Part shown: positions 33,120-45,645 of the stretch, piece after piece
Layout of the letters: each line of letters begins with the position of its first letter
Numbering within the stretch: the stretch's first letter is position 1
Assembly (NCBI GenBank): GCA_032209605.1
Contig: JASFXZ010000074.1
Location: forward strand, 682,001 to 746,000
DNA from: Mactromeris polynyma
Lineage: Eukaryota > Mollusca > Bivalvia > Venerida > Mactridae
Direction of reading: 5' to 3'
DNA length: 64,000 bases
Made by a program: the position numbers and the translations under genes
The notes under the pieces: model-generated
Database searches by the model: none
Told to the model about the DNA's origin: nothing
The model's input: only the letters and a program-made list of their open reading frames with translations

Positions 33120-34223
33120 CCATAAGCCGTAGATTTAGTTGAAAGTATACATATATATATATATTTCAATAGTGTTCATCAAGACGAACAAAATGATGTA
33201 TTACTTGACATATTTACGTAAAAACAAATTTCAGCTAAAAATCAAAATCGCGTACAGGTCTTGACCTGTGATAGAATTTCATTTTTCGGAAAATAATATT
33301 TCTCTCCAATTTTGCTCATTTTTTCAGGACTTAAAGACTTACCTACCCCATCGACGAAAATGTCTTCAGCTTTGCAATATATCCATTTTAAATGTTTCCC
33401 GAGGTTTTCGCAAAAATCACGTAAGTTATGAGAATTTCTATCTTCGAAAAAAGAAATGTCTCTCCGATTAACCTAGAGTCAGTCAGAGTCAGTCAGAGTC
33501 AGTCAGAGTCTGTCAGAGTCTGTCAGAGTCAGTCAGAGTCTGTCAGAGTCAGTCAGAGTCTGTCAGAGTCAGTCAGAGTCTGTCAGAGTCAGTCAGAGTC
33601 TGTCAGAGTCAGTCAGAGTCAGTCAGTGTCTGTCAGAGTCAGTCAGAGTCAGACAGAGACAGTCAGAGTCACCATAAGCCGTAGATTTAGTTGAAAGTAT
33701 ACATATATATATATATTTCAATAGTGTTCATCAAGACGAACAAAATGATGTATTACTTGACATATTTACGTAAAACAAAATTTCAGCTAAAAATCAAAAT
33801 CGCGTACAGGTCTTGACCTGTGATAGAATTTCATTTTTCGGAAAAAAATATTTCTCTCCAATTTTGCTCATTTTTTCAGGACTTAAAGACTTACCTACCC
33901 CATCGACGAAAATGTCTTCAGCTTTGCAATATATCCATTTTAAATGTTTCCCGAGGTTTTCGCAAAAATCACGTAAGTTATGAGAATTTCTATCTTCGAA
34001 AAAAGAAATGTCTCTCCGATTAACCTAGAGTCAGTCAGAGTCAGTCAGAGTCAGTCAGAGTCTGTCAGAGTCTGTCAGAGTCAGTCAGAGTCTGTCAGAG
34101 TCAGTCAGAGTCTGTCAGAGTCAGTCAGAGTCTGTCAGAGTCAGTCAGAGTCTGTCAGAGTCAGTCAGAGTCAGTCAGTGTCTGTCAGAGTCAGTCAGAG
34201 TCAGACAGAGTCAGTCAGAGTCA
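33120..34223 (+). repeat. Two full units (33120 class N, 33672)
   Basis: The first has GGAAAATAAT and a copy-19 region reading GAGACAGTCAGA. The second has A/C tract AAAACAAAA, found elsewhere only at 53586. Confidence 0.95.
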
Positions 34224-34755
34224 CCATAAGCCGTAGATTTAGTTGAAAGTATACATATATATATATATTTCAATAGTGTTCATCAAGACGAACAAAATGA
34301 TGTATTACTTGACATATTTACGTAAAAACAAATTTCAGCTAAAAATCAAAATCGCGTACAGGTCTTGACCTGTGATAGAATTTCATTTTTCGGAAAAAAA
34401 TATTTCTCTCCAATTTTGCTCATTTTTTCAGGACTTAAAGACTTACCTACCCCATCGACGAAAATGTCTTCAGCTTTGCAATATATCCATTTTAAATGTT
34501 TCCCGAGGTTTTCGCAAAAATCACGTAAGTTATGAGAATTTCTATCTTCGAAAAAAGAAATGTCTCTCCGATTAACCTAGAGTCAGTCAGAGTCAGTCAG
34601 AGTCAGTCAGAGTCTGTCAGAGTCTGTCAGAGTCAGTCATAGTCTGTCAGAGTCAGTCAGAGTCTGTCAGAGTCAGTCAGAGTCTGTCAGAGTCAGTCAG
34701 AGTCAGTCAGTGTCTGTCAGGGTCAGTCAGAGTCAGACAGAGTCAGTCGGAGTCA
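34224..34755 (+). repeat. Full unit, 532 bp, 17 copies
   Basis: Carries GTCATAGTC and the private CAGGGTCAG, and ends GTCGGAGTCA. Confidence 0.94.
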
Positions 34756-35859
34756 CCATAAGCCGTAGATTTAGTTGAAAGTATACATATATATATATAT
34801 TTCAATAGTGTTCATCAAGACGAACAAAATGATGTATTACTTGACATATTTACGTAAAAACAAATTTCAGCTAAAAATCAAAATCGCGTACAGGTCTTGA
34901 CCTGTGATAGAATTTCATTTTTCGGAAAAAAATATTTCTCTCCAATTTTGCTCATTTTTTCAGGACTTAAAGACTTACCTACCCCATCGACAAAAATGTC
35001 TTCAGCTTTGCAATATATCCATTTTAAATGTTTCCCGAGGTTTTCGCAAAAATCACGTAAGTTATGAGAATTTCTATCTTCGAAAAAAGAAATGTCTCTC
35101 CGATTAACCTAGAGTCAGTCAGAGTCAGTCAGAGTCAGTCAGAGTCTGTCAGAGTCTGTCAGAGTCAGTCAGAGTCTGTCAGAGTCAGTCAGAGTCTGTC
35201 AGAGTCAGTCAGAGTCTGTCAGAGTCAGTCAGAGTCTGTCAGAGTCAGTCAGAGTCAGTCAGTGTATGTCAGAGTCAGTCAGAGTCAGACAGAGTCAGTC
35301 AGAGTCACCATAAGCCGTAGATTTAGTTGAAAGTATACATATATATATATATTTCAATAGTGTTCATCAAGACGAACAAAATGATGTATTACTTGACATA
35401 TTTACGTAAACAAAAATTTCAGCTAAAAATCAAAATCGCGTACAGGTCTTGACCTGTGATAGAATTTCATTTTTCGGAAAAAAATATTTCTCTCCAATTT
35501 TGCTCATTTTTTCAGGATTTAAAGACTTATCTACCCCATAGACGAAAATGTCTTCAGCTTTGCAATATATCCATTTTAAATGTTTCCCGAGGTTTTCGCA
35601 AAAATCACGTAAGTTATGAGAATTTCTATCTTCGAAAAAAGAAATGTCTCTCCGATTAACCTAGAGTCAGTCAGAGTCAGTCAGAGTCAGTCAGAGTCTG
35701 TCAGAGTCTGTCAGAGTCAGTCAGAGTCTGTCAGAGTCAGTCAGAGTATGTCAGAGTCAGTCAGAGTCCGTCAGAGTCAGTCAGAGTCCGTCAGAGTCAG
35801 TCAGAGTCAGTCAGTGTCTGTCAGAGTCAGTCAGAGTCAGACAGAGTCAGTCAGAGTCA
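34756..35859 (+). repeat. Two full units (34756 class Y, 35308 class C)
   Basis: The second has CAGGATTTAAAG and the private changes ACTTATCTACCCCATAGACG and GTATGTCAG in mid-array. Confidence 0.94.
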
Positions 35860-36172
35860 CCATAAGCCGTAGATTTAGTTGAAAGTATACATATATATAT
35901 ATATTTCAATAGTGTTCATCAAGACGAACAAAATGATGTATTATTCGAAAAAAGAAATGTCTCTCCGATTAACCTAGAGTCAGTCAGAGTCAGTCAGAGT
36001 CAGTCAGAGTCTGTCAGAGTCTGTCAGAGTCAGTCAGAGTCTGTCAGAGTCAGTCAGAGTCTGTCAGAGTCAGTCAGAGTCTGTCAGAGTCAGTCAGAGT
36101 CTGTCAGAGTCAGGCAGAGTCAGTCAGTGTCTGTCAGAGTCAGTCAGAGTCAGACAGAGTCAGTCACAGTCA
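35860..36172 (+). repeat. Short unit 12, 313 bp (class G)
   Basis: Common junction; follows a C unit and precedes an N unit. Confidence 0.95.
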
Positions 36173-36764
36173 CCATAAGCCGTAGATTTAGTTGAAAGTA
36201 TACATATATATATATATTTCAATAGTGTTCATCAAGACGAACAAAATGATGTATTACTTGACATATTTACGTAAAAACAAATTTCAGCTAAAAATCAAAT
36301 TCGCGTACAGGTCTTGACCTGTGATAGAATTTCATTTTTCGGAAAATAATATTTCTCTCCAATTTTGCTCATTTTTTCAGGACTTAAAGACTTACCTACC
36401 CCATCGACGAAAATGTCTTCAGCTTTGCAATATATCCATTTTAAATGTTTCCCGAGGTTTTCGCAAAAATCACGTAAGTTATGAGAATTTCTATCTTCGA
36501 AAAAAGAAATGTCTCTCCGATTAACCTAGAGTCAGTCAGAGTCAGTCAGAGTCAGTCAGAGTCTGTCAGAGTCTGTCAGAGTCAGTCAGAGTCTGTCAGA
36601 GTCAGTCAGAGTCTGTCAGAGTCAGTCAGAGTCTGTCAGAGTCAGTCAGAGTCTGTCAGAGTCAGTCAGAGTCTGTCAGAGTCAGTCAGAGTCTGTCAGA
36701 GTCAGTCAGAGTCAGTCAGTGTCTGTCAGAGTCAGTCAGAGTCAGACAGAGTCAGTCAGAGTCA
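36173..36764 (+). repeat. Full unit, 592 bp, 23 copies (class N)
   Basis: Two extra 20-bp A/T pairs. The body has ATCAAATTCGCG in place of ATCAAAATCGCG, a change limited to N units. Confidence 0.93.
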
Positions 36765-37256
36765 CCATAAGCCGTAGATTTAGTTGAAAGTATACATATA
36801 TATATATATTTCAATAGTGTTTATCAAGACGAACAAAATGATGTATTACTTGACATATTTACGTAAAAACAAATTTCAGCTAAAAATCAAAATCGCGTAC
36901 AGGTCTTGACCTGTGATAGAATTTCATTTTTCGGAAAAAAATATTTCTCTCCAATTTTGCTCATTTTTTCAGGACTTAAAGACTTACCTACCCCATCGAC
37001 GAAAATGTCTTCAGCTTTGCAATATATCCATTTTAAATGTTTCCCGAGGTTTTCGCAAAAATCACGTAAGTTATGAGAATTTCTATCTTCGAAAAAAGAA
37101 ATGTCTCTCCGATTAACCTAGAGTCAGTCAGAGTCAGTCAGAGTCAGTCAGAGTCAGTCAGAGTCTGTCAGAGTCAGTCAGAGTCTGTCAGAGTCAGTCA
37201 GAGTCAGTCAGTGTATGTCAGAGTCAGTCAGAGTCAGACAGAGTCAGTCAGAGTCA
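36765..37256 (+). repeat. Full unit, 492 bp, 13 copies (class Y)
   Basis: Six copies lost; private GTGTTTATC in the head. It opens the first copy of a 3.6-kb duplication. Confidence 0.93.
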
Positions 37257-37809
37257 CCATAAGCCGTAGATTTAGTTGAAAGTATACATATATATATATA
37301 TTTCAATAGTGTTCATCAAGACGAACAAAATGATGTATTACTTGACATATTTACGTAAACAAAAATTTCAGCTAAAAATCAAAATCGCGTACAGGTCTTG
37401 ACCTGTGATAGAATTTCATTTTTCGGAAAAAAAATATTTCTCTCCAATTTTGCTCATTTTTTCAGGATTTAAAGACTTACCTACCCCATCGACGAAAATG
37501 TCTTCAGCTTTGCAATATATCCATTTTAAATGTTTCCCGAGGTTTTCGCAAAAATCACGTAAGTTATGAGAATTTCTATCTTCGAAAAAAGAAATGTCTC
37601 TCCGATTAACCTAGAGTCAGTCAGAGTCAGTCAGAGTCAGTCAGAGTCTGTCAGAGTCTGTCAGAGTCAGTCAGAGTCTGTCAGAGTCAGTCAGAGTCTG
37701 TCAGAGTCAGTCAGAGTCCGTCAGAGTCAGTCAGAGTCCGTCAGAGTCAGTCAGAGTCAGTCAGTGTCTGTCAGAGTCAGTCAGAGTCAGACAGAGTCAG
37801 TCAGAGTCA
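37257..37809 (+). repeat. Full unit, 553 bp (class C)
   Basis: The body A-run after TTCGG has eight A (37427-37434) instead of seven, the only homopolymer length change I found. It also has CAGGATTTAAAG. Confidence 0.93.
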
Positions 37810-38122
37810 CCATAAGCCGTAGATTTAGTTGAAAGTATACATATATATATATATTTCAATAGTGTTCATCAAGACGAACAAAATGATGTATTATTCGAAA
37901 AAAGAAATGTCTCTCCGATTAACCTAGAGTCAGTCAGAGTCAGTCAGAGTCAGTCAGAGTCTGTCAGAGTCTGTCAGAGTCAGTCAGAGTCTGTCAGAGT
38001 CAGTCAGAGTCTGTCAGAGTCAGTCAGAGTCTGTCAGAGTCAGTCAGAGTCTGTCAGAGTCAGGCAGAGTCAGTCAGTGTCTGTCAGAGTCAGTCAGAGT
38101 CAGACAGAGTCAGTCACAGTCA
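37810..38122 (+). repeat. Short unit 13, 313 bp (class G)
   Basis: Common junction, between C and N units. Confidence 0.95.
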
Positions 38123-38714
38123 CCATAAGCCGTAGATTTAGTTGAAAGTATACATATATATATATATTTCAATAGTGTTCATCAAGACGAACAAAATGAT
38201 GTATTACTTGACATATTTACGTAAAAACAAATTTCAGCTAAAAATCAAATTCGCGTACAGGTCTTGACCTGTGATAGAATTTCATTTTTCGGAAAATAAT
38301 ATTTCTCTCCAATTTTGCTCATTTTTTCAGGACTTAAAGACTTACCTACCCCATCGACGAAAATGTCTTCAGCTTTGCAATATATCCATTTTAAATGTTT
38401 CCCGAGGTTTTCGCAAAAATCACGTAAGTTATGAGAATTTCTATCTTCGAAAAAAGAAATGTCTCTCCGATTAACCTAGAGTCAGTCAGAGTCAGTCAGA
38501 GTCAGTCAGAGTCTGTCAGAGTCTGTCAGAGTCAGTCAGAGTCTGTCAGAGTCAGTCAGAGTCTGTCAGAGTCAGTCAGAGTCTGTCAGAGTCAGTCAGA
38601 GTCTGTCAGAGTCAGTCAGAGTCTGTCAGAGTCAGTCAGAGTCTGTCAGAGTCAGTCAGAGTCAGTCAGTGTCTGTCAGAGTCAGTCAGAGTCAGACAGA
38701 GTCAGTCAGAGTCA
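38123..38714 (+). repeat. Full unit, 592 bp, 23 copies (class N)
   Basis: Same form as 36173-36764, including AAATTCGCG. Confidence 0.93.
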
Positions 38715-39246
38715 CCATAAGCCGTAGATTTAGTTGAAAGTATACATATATATATATATTTCAATAGTGTTCATCAAGACGAACAAAATGATGTATTACT
38801 TGACATATTTACGTAAAAACAAATTTCAGCTAAAAATCAAAATCGCGTACAGGTCTTGACCTGTGATAGAATTTCATTTTTCGGAAAAAAATATTTCTCT
38901 CCAATTTTGCTCATTTTTTCAGGACTTAAAGACTTACCTACCCCATCGACGAAAATGTCTTCAGCTTTGCAATATATCCATTTTAAATGTTTCCCGAGGT
39001 TTTCGCAAAAATCACGTAAGTTATGAGAATTTCTATCTTCGAAAAAAGAAATGTCTCTCCGATTAACCTAGAGTCAGTCAGAGTCAGTCAGAGTCAGTCA
39101 GAGTCTGTCAGAGTCTGTCAGAGTCAGTCAGAGTCTGTCAGAGTCAGTCAGAGTCTGTCAGAGTCAGTCAGAGTCTGTCAGAGTCAGTCAGAGTCAGTCA
39201 GTGTCTGTCAGAGTCAGTCAGAGTCAGACAGAGTCAGTCGGAGTCA
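38715..39246 (+). repeat. Full unit, 532 bp, 17 copies
   Basis: Ends GTCGGAGTCA. Confidence 0.94.
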
Positions 39247-40350
39247 CCATAAGCCGTAGATTTAGTTGAAAGTATACATATATATATATATTTCAATAGT
39301 GTTCATCAAGACGAACAAAATGATGTATTACTTGACATATTTACGTAAAAACAAATTTCAGCTAAAAATCAAAATCGCGTACAGGTCTTGACCTGTGATA
39401 GAATTTCATTTTTCGGAAAAAAATATTTCTCTCCAATTTTGCTCATTTTTTCAGGACTTAAAGACTTACCTACCCCATCGACAAAAATGTCTTCAGCTTT
39501 GCAATATATCCATTTTAAATGTTTCCCGAGGTTTTCGCAAAAATCACGTAAGTTATGAGAATTTCTATCTTCGAAAAAAGAAATGTCTCTCCGATTAACC
39601 TAGAGTCAGTCAGAGTCAGTCAGAGTCAGTCAGAGTCTGTCAGAGTCTGTCAGAGTCAGTCAGAGTCTGTCAGAGTCAGTCAGAGTCTGTCAGAGTCAGT
39701 CAGAGTCTGTCAGAGTCAGTCAGAGTCTGTCAGAGTCAGTCAGAGTCAGTCAGTGTATGTCAGAGTCAGTCAGAGTCAGACAGAGTCAGTCAGAGTCACC
39801 ATAAGCCGTAGATTTAGTTGAAAGTATACATATATATATATATTTCAATAGTGTTCATCAAGACGAACAAAATGATGTATTACTTGACATATTTACGTAA
39901 ACAAAAATTTCAGCTAAAAATCAAAATCGCGTACAGGTCTTGACCTGTGATAGAATTTCATTTTTCGGAAAAAAATATTTCTCTCCAATTTTGCTCATTT
40001 TTTCAGGACTTAAAGACTTACCTACCCCATCGACGAAAATGTCTTCAGCTTTGCAATATATCCATTTTAAATGTTTCCCGAGGTTTTCGCAAAAATCACG
40101 TAAGTTATGAGAATTTCTATCTTCGAAAAAAGAAATGTCTCTCCGATTAACCTAGAGTCAGTCAGAGTCAGTCAGAGTCAGTCAGAGTCTGTCAGAGTCT
40201 GTCAGAGTCAGTCAGAGTCTGTCAGAGTCAGTCAGAGTCTGTCAGAGTCAGTCAGAGTCCGTCAGAGTCAGTCAGAGTCCGTCAGAGTCAGTCAGAGTCA
40301 GTCAGTGTCTGTCAGAGTCAGTCAGAGTCAGACAGAGTCAGTCAGAGTCA
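39247..40350 (+). repeat. Two full units (39247 class Y, 39799 class C)
   Basis: Both are 552 bp; the first has GACAAAAATG. Confidence 0.95.
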
Positions 40351-40643
40351 CCATAAGCCGTAGATTTAGTTGAAAGTATACATATATATATATATTTCAA
40401 TAGTGTTCATCAAGACGAACAAAATGATGTATTATTCGAAAAAAGAAATGTCTCTCCGATTAACCTAGAGTCAGTCAGAGTCAGTCAGAGTCAGTCAGAG
40501 TCTGTCAGAGTCTGTCAGAGTCAGTCAGAGTCTGTCAGAGTCAGTCAGAGTCTGTCAGAGTCAGTCAGAGTCTGTCAGAGTCAGTCAGAGTCAGTCAGTG
40601 TATGTCAGAGTCAGTCAGAGTCAGACAGAGTCAGTCAGAGTCA
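40351..40643 (+). repeat. Short unit 14, 293 bp, 17 copies (class Y)
   Basis: The only short unit with the Y marker (GTGTATGTC near 40600). It looks like a short head and tail joined to a Y-unit minisatellite. Confidence 0.94.
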
Positions 40644-41195
40644 CCATAAGCCGTAGATTTAGTTGAAAGTATACATATATATATATATTTCAATAGTGTT
40701 CATCAAGACGAACAAAATGATGTATTACTTGACATATTTACGTAAACAAAAATTTCAGCTAAAAATCAAAATCGCGTACAGGTCTTGACCTGTGATAGAA
40801 TTTCATTTTTCGGAAAAAAATATTTCTCTCCAATTTTGCTCATTTTTTCTGGATTTAAAGACTTACCTACCCCATCGACGAAAATGTCTTCAGCTTTGCA
40901 ATATATCCATTTTAAATGTTTCCCGAGGTTTTCGCAAAAATCACGTAAGTTATGAGAATTTCTATCTTCGAAAAAAGAAATGTCTCTCCGATTAACCTAG
41001 AGTCAGTCAGAGTCAGTCAGAGTCAGTCAGAGTCTGTCAGAGTCTGTCAGAGTCAGTCAGAGTCTGTCAGAGTCAGTCAGAGTCTGTCAGAGTCAGTCAG
41101 AGTCCGTCAGAGTCAGTCAGAGTCCGTCAGAGTCAGTCAGAGTCAGTCAGTGTCTGTCAGAGTCAGTCAGAGTCAGACAGAGTCAGTCAGAGTCA
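40644..41195 (+). repeat. Full unit, 552 bp (class C)
   Basis: Has TTCTGGATTTAAAG in the body, shared with the units at 46740, 49897, 55222 and 57181. It is followed by a full unit, unlike most C units. Confidence 0.95.
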
Positions 41196-41687
41196 CCATA
41201 AGCCGTAGATTTAGTTGAAAGTATACATATATATATATATTTCAATAGTGTTCATCAAGACGAACAAAATGATGTATTACTTTACATATTTACGTAAAAA
41301 CAAATTTCAGCTAAAAATCAAAATCGCGTACAGGTCTTGACCTGTGATAGAATTTCATTTTTCGGAAAAAAATATTTCTCTCCAATTTTGCTCATTTTTT
41401 CAGGACTTAAAGACTTACCTACCCCATCGACGAAAATGTCTTCAGCTTTGCAATATATCCATTTTAAATGTTTCCCGAGGTTTTCGCAAAAATCACGTAA
41501 GTTATGAGAATTTCTATCTTCGAAAAAAGAAATGTCTCTCCGATTAACCTAGAGTCAGTCAGAGTCAGTCAGAGTCAGTCAGAGTCAGTCAGAGTCTGTC
41601 AGAGTCAGTCAGAGTCTGTCAGAGTCAGTCAGAGTCAGTCAGTGTATGTCAGAGTCAGTCAGAGTCAGACAGAGTCAGTCAGAGTCA
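41196..41687 (+). repeat. Full unit, 492 bp, 13 copies (class Y)
   Basis: Private ACTTTACATATT at the start of the body (about 41280). Confidence 0.93.
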
Positions 41688-42239
41688 CCATAAGCCGTAG
41701 ATTTAGTTGAAAGTATACATATATATATATATTTCAATAGTGTTCATCAAGACGAACAAAATGATGTATTACTTGACATATTTACGTAAACAAAAATTTC
41801 AGCTAAAAATCAAAATCGCGTACAGGTCTTGACCTGTGATAGAATTTCATTTTTCGGAAAAAAATATTTCTCTCCAATTTTGCTCATTTTTTCAGGATTT
41901 AAAGACTTACCTACCCCATCGACGAAAATGTCTTCAGCTTTGCAATATATCCATTTTAAATGTTTCCCGAGGTTTTCGCAAAAATCACGTAAGTTATGAG
42001 AATTTCTATCTTCGAAAAAAGAAATGTCTCTCCGATTAACCTAGAGTCAGTCAGAGTCAGTCAGAGTCAGTCAGAGTCTGTCAGAGTCTGTCAGAGTCAG
42101 TCAGAGTCTGTCAGAGTCAGTCAGAGTCTGTCAGAGTCAGTCAGAGTCCGTCAGAGTCAGTCAGAGTCCGTCAGAGTCAGTCAGAGTCAGTCAGTGTCTG
42201 TCAGAGTCAGTCAGAGTCAGACAGAGTCAGTCAGAGTCA
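41688..42239 (+). repeat. Full unit, 552 bp (class C)
   Basis: Has CAGGATTTAAAG like its partner at 37257, without the extra A. Confidence 0.95.
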
Positions 42240-42552
42240 CCATAAGCCGTAGATTTAGTTGAAAGTATACATATATATATATATTTCAATAGTGTTCATC
42301 AAGACGAACAAAATGATGTATTATTCGAAAAAAGAAATGTCTCTCCGATTAACCTAGAGTCAGTCAGAGTCAGTCAGAGTCAGTCAGAGTCTGTCAGAGT
42401 CTGTCAGAGTCAGTCAGAGTCTGTCAGAGTCAGTCAGAGTCTGTCAGAGTCAGTCAGAGTCTGTCAGAGTCAGTCAGAGTCTGTCAGAGTCAGGCAGAGT
42501 CAGTCAGTGTCTGTCAGAGTCAGTCAGAGTCAGACAGAGTCAGTCACAGTCA
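42240..42552 (+). repeat. Short unit 15, 313 bp (class G)
   Basis: Common junction, between C and N units. Confidence 0.95.
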
Positions 42553-43144
42553 CCATAAGCCGTAGATTTAGTTGAAAGTATACATATATATATATATTTC
42601 AATAGTGTTCATCAAGACGAACAAAATGATGTATTACTTGACATATTTACGTAAAAACAAATTTCAGCTAAAAATCAAATTCGCGTACAGGTCTTGACCT
42701 GTGATAGAATTTCATTTTTCGGAAAATAATATTTCTCTCCAATTTTGCTCATTTTTTCAGGACTTAAAGACTTACCTACCCCATCGACGAAAATGTCTTC
42801 AGCTTTGCAATATATCCATTTTAAATGTTTCCCGAGGTTTTCGCAAAAATCACGTAAGTTATGAGAATTTCTATCTTCGAAAAAAGAAATGTCTCTCCGA
42901 TTAACCTAGAGTCAGTCAGAGTCAGTCAGAGTCAGTCAGAGTCTGTCAGAGTCTGTCAGAGTCAGTCAGAGTCTGTCAGAGTCAGTCAGAGTCTGTCAGA
43001 GTCAGTCAGAGTCTGTCAGAGTCAGTCAGAGTCTGTCAGAGTCAGTCAGAGTCTGTCAGAGTCAGTCAGAGTCTGTCAGAGTCAGTCAGAGTCAGTCAGT
43101 GTCTGTCAGAGTCAGTCAGAGTCAGACAGAGTCAGTCAGAGTCA
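42553..43144 (+). repeat. Full unit, 592 bp, 23 copies (class N)
   Basis: Third 592-bp N unit, again with AAATTCGCG. Confidence 0.93.
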
Positions 43145-43676
43145 CCATAAGCCGTAGATTTAGTTGAAAGTATACATATATATATATATTTCAATAGTGT
43201 TCATCAAGACGAACAAAATGATGTATTACTTGACATATTTACGTAAAAACAAATTTCAGCTAAAAATCAAAATCGCGTACAGGTCTTGACCTGTGATAGA
43301 ATTTCATTTTTCGGAAAAAAATATTTCTCTCCAATTTTGCTCATTTTTTCAGGACTTAAAGACTTACCTACCCCATCGACGAAAATGTCTTCAGCTTTGC
43401 AATATATCCATTTTAAATGTTTCCCGAGGTTTTCGCAAAAATCACGTAAGTTATGAGAATTTCTATCTTCGAAAAAAGAAATGTCTCTCCGATTAACCTA
43501 GAGTCAGTCAGAGTCAGTCAGAGTCAGTCAGAGTCTGTCAGAGTCTGTCAGAGTCAGTCAGAGTCTGTCAGAGTCAGTCAGAGTCTGTCAGAGTCAGTCA
43601 GAGTCTGTCAGAGTCAGTCAGAGTCAGTCAGTGTCTGTCAGAGTCAGTCAGAGTCAGACAGAGTCAGTCGGAGTCA
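43145..43676 (+). repeat. Full unit, 532 bp, 17 copies
   Basis: Ends GTCGGAGTCA. Confidence 0.94.
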
Positions 43677-44780
43677 CCATAAGCCGTAGATTTAGTTGAA
43701 AGTATACATATATATATATATTTCAATAGTGTTCATCAAGACGAACAAAATGATGTATTACTTGACATATTTACGTAAAAACAAATTTCAGCTAAAAATC
43801 AAAATCGCGTACAGGTCTTGACCTGTGATAGAATTTCATTTTTCGGAAAAAAATATTTCTCTCCAATTTTGCTCATTTTTTCAGGACTTAAAGACTTACC
43901 TACCCCATCGACAAAAATGTCTTCAGCTTTGCAATATATCCATTTTAAATGTTTCCCGAGGTTTTCGCAAAAATCACGTAAGTTATGAGAATTTCTATCT
44001 TCGAAAAAAGAAATGTCTCTCCGATTAACCTAGAGTCAGTCAGAGTCAGTCAGAGTCAGTCAGAGTCTGTCAGAGTCTGTCAGAGTCAGTCAGAGTCTGT
44101 CAGAGTCAGTCAGAGTCTGTCAGAGTCAGTCAGAGTCTGTCAGAGTCAGTCAGAGTCTGTCAGAGTCAGTCAGAGTCAGTCAGTGTATGTCAGAGTCAGT
44201 CAGAGTCAGACAGAGTCAGTCAGAGTCACCATAAGCCGTAGATTTAGTTGAAAGTATACATATATATATATATTTCAATAGTGTTCATCAAGACGAACAA
44301 AATGATGTATTACTTGACATATTTACGTAAACAAAAATTTCAGCTAAAAATCAAAATCGCGTACAGGTCTTGACCTGTGATAGAATTTCATTTTTCGGAA
44401 AAAAATATTTCTCTCCAATTTTGCTCATTTTTTCAGGACTTAAAGACTTACCTACCCCATCGACGAAAATGTCTTCAGCTTTGCAATATATCCATTTTAA
44501 ATGTTTCCCGAGGTTTTCGCAAAAATCACGTAAGTTATGAGAATTTCTATCTTCGAAAAAAGAAATGTCTCTCCGATTAACCTAGAGTCAGTCAGAGTCA
44601 GTCAGAGTCAGTCAGAGTCTGTCAGAGTCTGTCAGAGTCAGTCAGAGTCTGTCAGAGTCAGTCAGAGTCTGTCAGAGTCAGTCAGAGTCCGTCAGAGTCA
44701 GTCAGAGTCCGTCAGAGTCAGTCAGAGTCAGTCAGTGTCTGTCAGAGTCAGTCAGAGTCAGACAGAGTCAGTCAGAGTCA
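43677..44780 (+). repeat. Two full units (43677 class Y, 44229 class C)
   Basis: Both are 552 bp; the first has GACAAAAATG. Confidence 0.95.
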
Positions 44781-45093
44781 CCATAAGCCGTAGATTTAGT
44801 TGAAAGTATACATATATATATATATTTCAATAGTGTTCATCAAGACGAACAAAATGATGTATTATTCGAAAAAAGAAATGTCTCTCCGATTAACCTAGAG
44901 TCAGTCAGAGTCAGTCAGAGTCAGTCAGAGTCTGTCAGAGTCTGTCAGAGTCAGTCAGAGTCTGTCAGAGTCAGTCAGAGTCTGTCAGAGTCAGTCAGAG
45001 TCTGTCAGAGTCAGTCAGAGTCTGTCAGAGTCAGGCAGAGTCAGTCAGTGTCTGTCAGAGTCAGTCAGAGTCAGACAGAGTCAGTCACAGTCA
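44781..45093 (+). repeat. Short unit 16, 313 bp (class G)
   Basis: Common junction, between C and N units. Confidence 0.95.
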
Positions 45094-45645
45094 CCATAAG
45101 CCGTAGATTTAGTTGAAAGTATACATATATATATATATTTCAATAGTGTTCATCAAGACGAACAAAATGATGTATTACTTGACATATTTACGTAAAAACA
45201 AATTTCAGCTAAAAATCAAAATCGCGTACAGGTCTTGACCTGTGATAGAATTTCATTTTTCGGAAAATAATATTTCTCTCCAATTTTGCTCATTTTTTCA
45301 GGACTTAAAGACTTACCTACCCCATCGACGAAAATGTCTTCAGCTTTGCAATATATCCATTTTAAATGTTTCCCGAGGTTTTCGCAAAAATCACGTAAGT
45401 TATGAGAATTTCTATCTTCGAAAAAAGAAATGTCTCTCCGATTAACCTAGAGTCAGTCAGAGTCAGTCAGAGTCAGTCAGAGTCTGTCAGAGTCTGTCAG
45501 AGTCAGTCAGAGTCTGTCAGAGTCAGTCAGAGTCTGTCAGAGTCAGTCAGAGTCTGTCAGAGTCTGTCAGAGTCTGTCAGAGTCAGTCAGAGTCAGTCAG
45601 TGTCTGTCAGAGTCAGTCAGAGTCAGACAGAGTCAGTCAGAGTCA
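45094..45645 (+). repeat. Full unit, 552 bp (class N)
   Basis: GGAAAATAAT with the ordinary AAAATCGCG; three GTCTG copies in a row in mid-array. Confidence 0.95.

Larger units (their letters stand above)
31171..33671 (+). repeat. 2.5-kb cassette, copy 1 (2501 bp)
   Basis: Order: 532-bp unit, Y unit with GACAAAAATG, C unit, short unit, N unit. This is the reference form of the cassette. Confidence 0.88.
31171..35307 (+). repeat. Large duplication, copy 1 (4137 bp)
   Basis: Unit lengths 532, 552, 552, 313, 552, 552, 532, 552 are repeated exactly at 51085-55221. Shared private markers include the A/C tract AAAACAAAA (about 33775), GACAGAGACAG near 33656, GTCATAGTC (about 34638) and GTCGGAGTCA. 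Confidence 0.88.
34224..36764 (+). repeat. 2.5-kb cassette, copy 2 (2541 bp)
   Basis: 532-bp unit, Y, C, short, N; the N unit is enlarged to 592 bp. Confidence 0.85.
36765..40350 (+). repeat. 3.6-kb duplication, copy 1
   Basis: Unit lengths 492, 553, 313, 592, 532, 552, 552 with classes Y, C, short, N, 532, Y, C match 41196-44780, starting 4431 bp apart. The one-base length difference is the extra A at 37427-37434. Confidence 0.86.
38715..41195 (+). repeat. 2.5-kb cassette, copy 3 (2481 bp)
   Basis: 532-bp unit, Y, C, short (293 bp, class Y), then a C unit with CTGGATTTAAAG where an N unit is expected. Confidence 0.75.
41196..44780 (+). repeat. 3.6-kb duplication, copy 2
   Basis: Partner of 36765-40350, with the same order of lengths and classes. 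Confidence 0.86.
43145..45645 (+). repeat. 2.5-kb cassette, copy 4 (2501 bp)
   Basis: Same order and lengths as the reference cassette at 31171-33671. Confidence 0.88.
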
